This document shows positions 6,286 to 10,032 of a DNA stretch of 10,032 nucleotides, piece after piece. This DNA is from CAYPEK01 sp964409645. Its GTDB lineage: Bacteria > UBP15 > UBA6099. The stretch is taken from positions 1 through 10,032 of the forward strand of contig CAYPEK010000136.1 in assembly GCA_964409645.1 (NCBI GenBank), read 5' to 3'. Made by a program: the position numbers and the translations under genes. Under the pieces are notes generated by a model. That model made no database searches, had not been told where the DNA came from, and was given only the letters and a program-made list of their open reading frames with translations. The first letter of the stretch is position 1; every line of letters begins with the position of its first letter.

Positions 6286-6306
6286 ATACGTTATAATATA
6301 CCGTAT
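6286..6306 (+). promoter_or_regulatory. -10 region of the TIR gene with flanking inverted repeat
   Basis: A perfect TATAAT (6292-6297) would start transcription near 6304, leaving a leader of about 64 bases. The only -35-like hexamers are poor (TTGCGC at 6266-6271, 20 bases away), which suggests weak basal or activated expression. ATACG (6286-6290) and CGTAT (6302-6306) form a short inverted repeat around the -10 box and could be an operator; no local regulator is seen. Confidence 0.4.
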
Positions 6307-6367
6307 CAATAAAAGCATGAATCCTTAGAGCAGTTGTATTGACTTAACAAAGGGAGCGTTGCCGACA

Positions 6368-9118
6368 ATGGTAAACCGGCCGATCGAAGTCTTCATATCA
6401 TATTGCCACAAAGATGATAAACTCCGCAGCGAACTCCAAGTGCATTTGGGTGGCCTCGAACGAGACAAACTAATCAAATGCTGGTGTGATGAACGTATCA
6501 TTGCGGGCGACCCGCTCGACGATCACATAGACGAACATCTGAATTCCGCTCAGTTAATCCTGCTTCTCATCAGTCCCGACTACAACGATTCCCATTATTG
6601 CTACGAAATCGAAATGCCGCGTGCGATGGAACGCTATAAAAATGGAGAAGCGCATGTTATACCGGTTATTCTAAGGCACACGGAAGGCTGGACGTACAAA
6701 CCGTACGGAAAGCTAAAGGCACTGCCGAAGGATGGCAAGCCGATAACCGACACCAAAGAATGGACGACCCACGACACGGGTTTGCACGACCTTGCTTTCA
6801 ACAATGTCGTGGAAGGCATAAGAAAAACCGTTCTTGAAAAGTTCGGTTCGGCGGCAGGAACTCCTACGGCGGGTTCGGTGGCGGCTATGGAACAGGATAG
6901 GCGGCCGGTTGTCTGGAACGTTCCCTTCGGGAGGAATCCGAATTTCACGGGCAGGAAAGAGTATCTCGAAAAACTCCGCACGGCGCTTGTTTCCGGCAAA
7001 CACGCGGCGCTGACTCAGACTATCCATGGGTTGGGCGGGATAGGTAAAACTCAACTCGCTCTCGAATACGCGCATGCACACGAATTAGAATATTTTGCGG
7101 TCTGGTGGATTAGGTCCGAAACGCCCGAAAGTCTATCGTTTGATTTTGCATCACTCGCAAACGAACTCGATCTTCCCGACAAGAACCATCCGCAATTGGA
7201 TGCCGTCATTGCCGCGGTTCGCCGCTGGTTGGAGAGAAGCGCCGATTGGTTGCTCATATTCGACAATGCACCTGACCCCGGTTCGATCCGGCCGTATCTG
7301 CCCACTCGCGGGAAGGGCCACATAATTATCACTTCACGTCACCCGGAATGGGGCGGGGTCGCCGAAGACGTTTCCCTGCGTGTCATGGAGGAAGGGGAAG
7401 CGGCGGAATTCATATTGAAACGGACAGGCGCAGCCGACCGAAAAGCTGCCGCCGATCTTGCAACATCATTAGGATGTTTCCCACTCGCACTCGAACAGGC
7501 GGCCTCATATATCCATGAAACCGGGATGCCGTTGAAAAAATATATGGAAATCTGTTGCGAGAAAAATGTGGCTGTTCTTCCCGGCGGTTGCCCCACGGAT
7601 TATGAAAAAACAGTTGAAACAACGTGGGAAATCAATTTTAGAGAGGTGGAAAAGCGATCTCCCGCCGCGGCGGAACTGCTGAAGCTTTGCTCGTTTTTTG
7701 CACCGGACAACATACCTTTGCAGGTTATCAGAGACGGCGCGGACTTCCTTTCCGAACCTCTCGCCGGTGCTGTAAAAGATACTCTTTTGCTCGAAGAAGC
7801 CGCCGCCGCGTTACGCCGATTCTCTCTCATCGACAGGTCGGATGATACAATCTCCATCCACCGGATAGTTCAGGCTGTCACAAGACAAAAAATGGCTGAA
7901 GATGAAAAGAAAAAATGGGCCTCGGCCGCAATTTGTATTTTAAACGAAGTATTTCCTTTTGAAAGTGATGAAGTGCAGACATGGCCGGTTTGTAACAGTC
8001 TTCTTCCACACACATTAGCAGTAATCGGATATTCTGAAACTTTGGATGTATTGAATGATAAAGTCGCAAGGCTCTTAAATCAGATGGGTTTATATCTCTA
8101 TGGACGGGCTGATTATTCTTATGCAAAAAATTTGTTTGAAAGAGCAAAACAAACAGCCGAATCTCTTTATGGTTTAGATCACGAAAAAGTGGCAATTTAT
8201 GTAAACAACCTCGGAAGTGTTTTTCATGACTTTGGTGAATATGAGAGAGCAAAAGAATGTTATGAGCGTGCATTGAAGATTGACGAGGAAGCTTTTGGCT
8301 CTGACCATCCGAATGTTGCAAGAGATGTAAACAACCTCGGAAGTGTTTTTCATGACTTTGGTGAATATGAGAGAGCAAAAGAATGTTATGAGCGTGCATT
8401 GAAGATTGACGAGGAAGCTTTTGGCTCTGACCATCCGAATGTTGCAGTTCGAGTAAACAATCTCGGAGGTGTTCTTAAAACCCTTGGTGAATATGAGAGA
8501 GCAAAGGAATGTTATGAGCGTGCATTGAAGATTGACGAGGAAGCTTTCAGCCCTGACCATCCTAAGGTCGCAATTCGAGTAAACAACCTCGGAGGTGTTC
8601 TTCACGCCCTCGGCGATTATGATGGAGCAAAAGAATGTTTTGAGCGTGCGTTGGAGATTTATGAAAAAACTTTTGGGCCTGATCATCCGAGTGTCGCAAG
8701 AGATGCAAACAACCTCGGAGGTGTTCTTCACGCCCTCGGCGATTATGATGGAGCAAAAGAATGTTTTGAGCGTGCGTTGGAGATTTATGAAAAAACTTTT
8801 GGCCCCGACCATCCAAGTGTCGCTGGAAATGTAAACAACCTCGGGGGTGTTCTTCATGCTTTTGGTGAACATGAGAGAGCAAAGGAATGTTATGAACGTG
8901 CGTTGGAGATTGATAAGAAAACTTTTGGCCCCGATCATCCGAACGTTGCAAGAGATGTAAACAACCTCGGAGGTGTTCTTCATGCTCTTGGTGAACGAGA
9001 GAGAGCAAAGGAATGTTATGAGCGTGCATTAGAGATTTTTACAAAATATCTTGGAGCGGATCATCCTAATACGGTTGCGGTAAGAAACAATCTGAAAATA
9101 TTAGCGAGTAGCCAGTAG
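6368..9118 (+). CDS. TIR / NB-ARC (STAND NTPase) / TPR protein, probable defence sensor-effector
   Basis: A 916-residue three-part protein. Residues 5-103 are a TIR domain: VFISYCHKDD, WCDERIIAGD, LILLLISPDY and YCYEIEMPRAME, with Glu80 or Glu82 as candidate catalytic Glu. Residues about 190-520 are an NB-ARC-type STAND ATPase: NFTGR (192-196), Walker A GLGGIGKT (221-228), Walker B LLIFDN (295-300), sensor IITSR (320-324), GxPLAL-like GCFPLAL (369-375) and IHR (497-499) at the winged-helix MHD position. From about 568 come one degenerate and seven clear 42-residue kinesin-light-chain-type TPRs (VNNLG at 612, 654, 696, 738, 780, 822, 864), ending ILASSQ. In family terms the TPRs sense a ligand, the ATPase oligomerises, and the TIR cleaves NAD+ or makes a nucleotide signal. 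I prefer the ATG at 6368 (AAGGGAG 11 bases upstream) to the TTG at 6359, where that site would be only two bases away. It stands alone between long direct repeats, and its GC is lower than that of its neighbours. Confidence 0.92.
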   Translation: MVNRPIEVFISYCHKDDKLRSELQVHLGGLERDKLIKCWCDERIIAGDPLDDHIDEHLNSAQLILLLISPDYNDSHYCYEIEMPRAMERYKNGEAHVIPVILRHTEGWTYKPYGKLKALPKDGKPITDTKEWTTHDTGLHDLAFNNVVEGIRKTVLEKFGSAAGTPTAGSVAAMEQDRRPVVWNVPFGRNPNFTGRKEYLEKLRTALVSGKHAALTQTIHGLGGIGKTQLALEYAHAHELEYFAVWWIRSETPESLSFDFASLANELDLPDKNHPQLDAVIAAVRRWLERSADWLLIFDNAPDPGSIRPYLPTRGKGHIIITSRHPEWGGVAEDVSLRVMEEGEAAEFILKRTGAADRKAAADLATSLGCFPLALEQAASYIHETGMPLKKYMEICCEKNVAVLPGGCPTDYEKTVETTWEINFREVEKRSPAAAELLKLCSFFAPDNIPLQVIRDGADFLSEPLAGAVKDTLLLEEAAAALRRFSLIDRSDDTISIHRIVQAVTRQKMAEDEKKKWASAAICILNEVFPFESDEVQTWPVCNSLLPHTLAVIGYSETLDVLNDKVARLLNQMGLYLYGRADYSYAKNLFERAKQTAESLYGLDHEKVAIYVNNLGSVFHDFGEYERAKECYERALKIDEEAFGSDHPNVARDVNNLGSVFHDFGEYERAKECYERALKIDEEAFGSDHPNVAVRVNNLGGVLKTLGEYERAKECYERALKIDEEAFSPDHPKVAIRVNNLGGVLHALGDYDGAKECFERALEIYEKTFGPDHPSVARDANNLGGVLHALGDYDGAKECFERALEIYEKTFGPDHPSVAGNVNNLGGVLHAFGEHERAKECYERALEIDKKTFGPDHPNVARDVNNLGGVLHALGERERAKECYERALEIFTKYLGADHPNTVAVRNNLKILASSQ
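8201..9082 (+). repeat. Tandem array of seven 126-bp TPR-coding units
   Basis: Seven in-frame 126-bp units begin at 8201, 8327, 8453, 8579, 8705, 8831 and 8957, each opening with GTAAACAA or GCAAACAA. Units 1 and 2 are identical for 120 bases (8201-8320 and 8327-8446). Units 4 and 5 are identical for 96 bases (8581-8676 and 8707-8802). Units 1-3 encode a KIDEEAF type and units 4-5 an EIYEKTF type. GC in unit 1 is 52 of 126 bases. It is a coding tandem array, not a CRISPR array. Confidence 0.95.
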
Positions 9119-9284
9119 CGAGGATAGAGGAAAAAGGGAAAAACGGTAGATAGTGGAAAGACAAAAACGAGAATATAGAATACAGAATATAGCGAAAGAC
9201 AAAAAGCAAAGAAGAAATATGCAGGGCGGGGTCGCCGCACCCCGCCGATCATTAATCCGAGCCGCGCGCGTAAGCAAGCGGACA
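9101..9284 (+). repeat. Gene-3'-end repeat module spanning the TIR gene stop codon
   Basis: TAGCGAGTAGCCAGTAGCG and GGATAGAGG (from 9102) match the minus strand beside the dehydrogenase stop. Here the repeat supplies the last codons (Ala-Ser-Ser-Gln) and the TAG stop of the TIR gene. A GGTAGATAGTGG tract, a tract of GAATATAGAATACAGAATAT (9171-9190), a GC hairpin (9225-9246) and AATCCGAGCCGCGCGCG (9254-9270) follow, the last shared with the start of R2. Confidence 0.65.
9225..9246 (+). terminator. GC-rich hairpin downstream of the TIR gene
   Basis: GGCGGGGT / ACCCCGCC form a perfect 8-bp stem with a six-base loop, about 106 bases after the TIR stop. It has no T-tail, so its role as terminator is uncertain; the loop contains CGCCG, part of a GGGTCGCCG word repeated elsewhere here. 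Confidence 0.25.
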
Positions 9285-9715
9285 CGTGGAAGATTGATAT
9301 AACCAAGACAATTAAAAGTGTAAAAGCAGGGACTGGCAACGCGGTTGTATCGCGGTGCCTGTGCCGCTTTGAAGTAGCGCATAGTGCCATCGCGCAACTA
9401 ATAATAGTAGTGTGCCATGCACAAAGTTTTCTTTTGTGCATGAGATATAAACAATGACATATAATCGTTCCCACGCTCTGCGTGGGAATGCTTCTTCCGA
9501 CGCTCCCGCGTCGGCGGACGCAGAGCGTCCGTCTGTTCCGCTCCCACGCGGAGCGTGGGAGCGATTAAGAGTGGGAACATCACACCACAAAGACACAAAG
9601 GGAAAGAAGTACCATCCGCTGATGCGGGCGGCTGTTTTTTCTCTCTTTTCTTCGTGTCTTGGTGCTTTTGTGGTGATTATTTGAAAGAAGCTTCTTCAGC
9701 GGCGCCGGGTCGCCG
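9254..9715. repeat. Long multi-hairpin repeat R2, right flank of the TIR gene
   Basis: About 462 bp, directly repeated relative to R1 (5583-6046), with the same order of blocks and hairpins. The GTTCCCACGC stem is shorter (outer pairs changed near 9486-9488), while ATGCACAAA/TTTGTGCAT, the nested GACGCTC hairpin and CGCTCCCACGC/GCGTGGGAGCG are unchanged. The inner GCCCGC/GCGGGC stem of R1 becomes ATCCGC/GCGGGC, keeping most pairing through G-T wobbles. Together R1 and R2 enclose the TIR gene and about 3.2 kb between them. Confidence 0.85.
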
Positions 9716-9881
9716 CAGTCCAGAATAAATACGATTGAACACGCCTGAAGTTTTTGTGTTACTTTTCCGCTGACTTCGACGTGACCGCTTGCTGACGCGC
9801 GCGGCTCGGATTCGCTTTGCTCATATAAAAATACGGAATCATACAGGGTCGCCGGTGACTGGTCGCACTCCGCCATTCTTC
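9716..9881. repeat. Gene-free stretch with fragments of known modules
   Basis: No gene is seen. GACCGCTTGCTGACGCGCGC and GGCTCGGATT (9783-9810) are the AATCCGAGCCGCGCGCG module in reverse orientation. GGGTCGCCG (9847-9855) with CGCACTCC (9864-9871) echoes the sequence just after R1 (6038-6064). The remainder (9720-9780) shows no recognisable feature. Confidence 0.4.
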
Positions 9882-10032
9882 CACCACGAAGACACAAAGG
9901 CACAAAGGGAAAGAAGTACCATCCGCTGATGCGGGCGGCTGTTTTTCCCGCTCTTTTCTTCGTGTCTTGGTGCCTTGGTGGTGATTTTTTTTAAGGAAGC
10001 TTCTTCGGCGGCGCCGGGTCGCCGCAGTCCAG
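9882..10032. repeat. Partial repeat R3 (right part of the R1/R2 element), cut by window end
   Basis: It has the left arm CACCACGAAGACACAAAGGC, the inner CCGCTGATGCGG stem, the right arm ending CCTTGGTGGTG (9973-9983), and the tail GAAGCTTCTTCGGCGGCGCC then GGGTCGCCGCAGTCCAG. The inner part and the final GCAGTCCAG match R2 more closely than R1. The block of hairpins found in the left two-thirds of R1 and R2 is missing, so the paired-arm section is an independent unit. It reaches the window edge. Confidence 0.75.

Noticed and set aside
8174..8983. A 269-codon minus-strand open frame with repeating residues
   Set aside because: It is the antisense shadow of the TPR array: the repeats come from the 126-bp coding units, and the plus-strand frame has clear domains.
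8201..9082. Regular direct repeats that could suggest a CRISPR array
   Set aside because: Units are 126 bp, contiguous and in frame, with no short repeat/unique spacer alternation; they encode 42-residue TPRs.
5583..9715. R1 and R2 as terminal ends of a classical transposon carrying the TIR gene
   Set aside because: There is no transposase or integrase gene, the repeats are direct and not inverted, and I see no target-site duplication at the outer edges. Recombination-based gain or loss remains possible.

Overview
The window comes from a moderately high-GC bacterial chromosome, and its intergenic DNA is unusually rich in short dispersed repeats. Several repeat types seen here (paired arms around CACCACAAAGGCAC / GTGTCTTTGTGGTG, hairpins built on GTTCCCACGC / GCGTGGGAAC, and tracts such as TTCGATATTCGATATT) are, from general familiarity, common in Planctomycetes-Verrucomicrobia-Lentisphaerae/Kiritimatiellae genomes and some other environmental lineages. 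That placement is inference: there is no rRNA or marker gene here.

Layout. (1) 1-829, minus: a regulator fusing an ArsR-type winged helix, a DUF2087 domain and the start of a GIY-YIG-like domain, cut by the window edge. It has its own promoter, and a perfect 6+6 bp palindrome sits just upstream of the -35 box. (2) 1080-2345, minus: an exported HExxH zinc metallopeptidase-like protein. (3) 2480-3112, plus: a cyclase/KynB-like metal hydrolase with all five metal ligands. (4) 3376-4386, minus: a zinc-dependent medium-chain alcohol dehydrogenase. (5) 4561-5529, plus: an exported alpha/beta hydrolase. (6) 6368-9118, plus: a 916-residue TIR / NB-ARC / TPR protein, the best candidate for a defence or signalling system. 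The rest (5530-6367 and 9119-10032) is repeat DNA.

The first five genes look like unrelated single-gene units, mostly with their own promoter-like sequences; I see no operon or shared pathway. The TIR protein stands alone. Its predicted logic is a C-terminal TPR sensor, a central STAND-type nucleotide switch and an N-terminal TIR effector, which in related proteins consumes NAD+ or makes a nucleotide signal. Its TPR array has grown recently by tandem duplication (120 identical nucleotides between two neighbouring units), and the gene is bracketed by two directly repeated, multi-hairpin elements of about 460 bp.

A pattern runs through the window: the five genes whose 3' ends are visible each end at or beside one of two repeat types, always in the same orientation relative to the gene. 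The peptidase and cyclase genes end at a 92-bp two-hairpin element whose main stem shows paired compensatory changes. The dehydrogenase, hydrolase and TIR genes end at a GTAGCGAG / AATCCGAGCCGCGCGCG module. I saw no tRNA, rRNA, CRISPR array or transposase gene.
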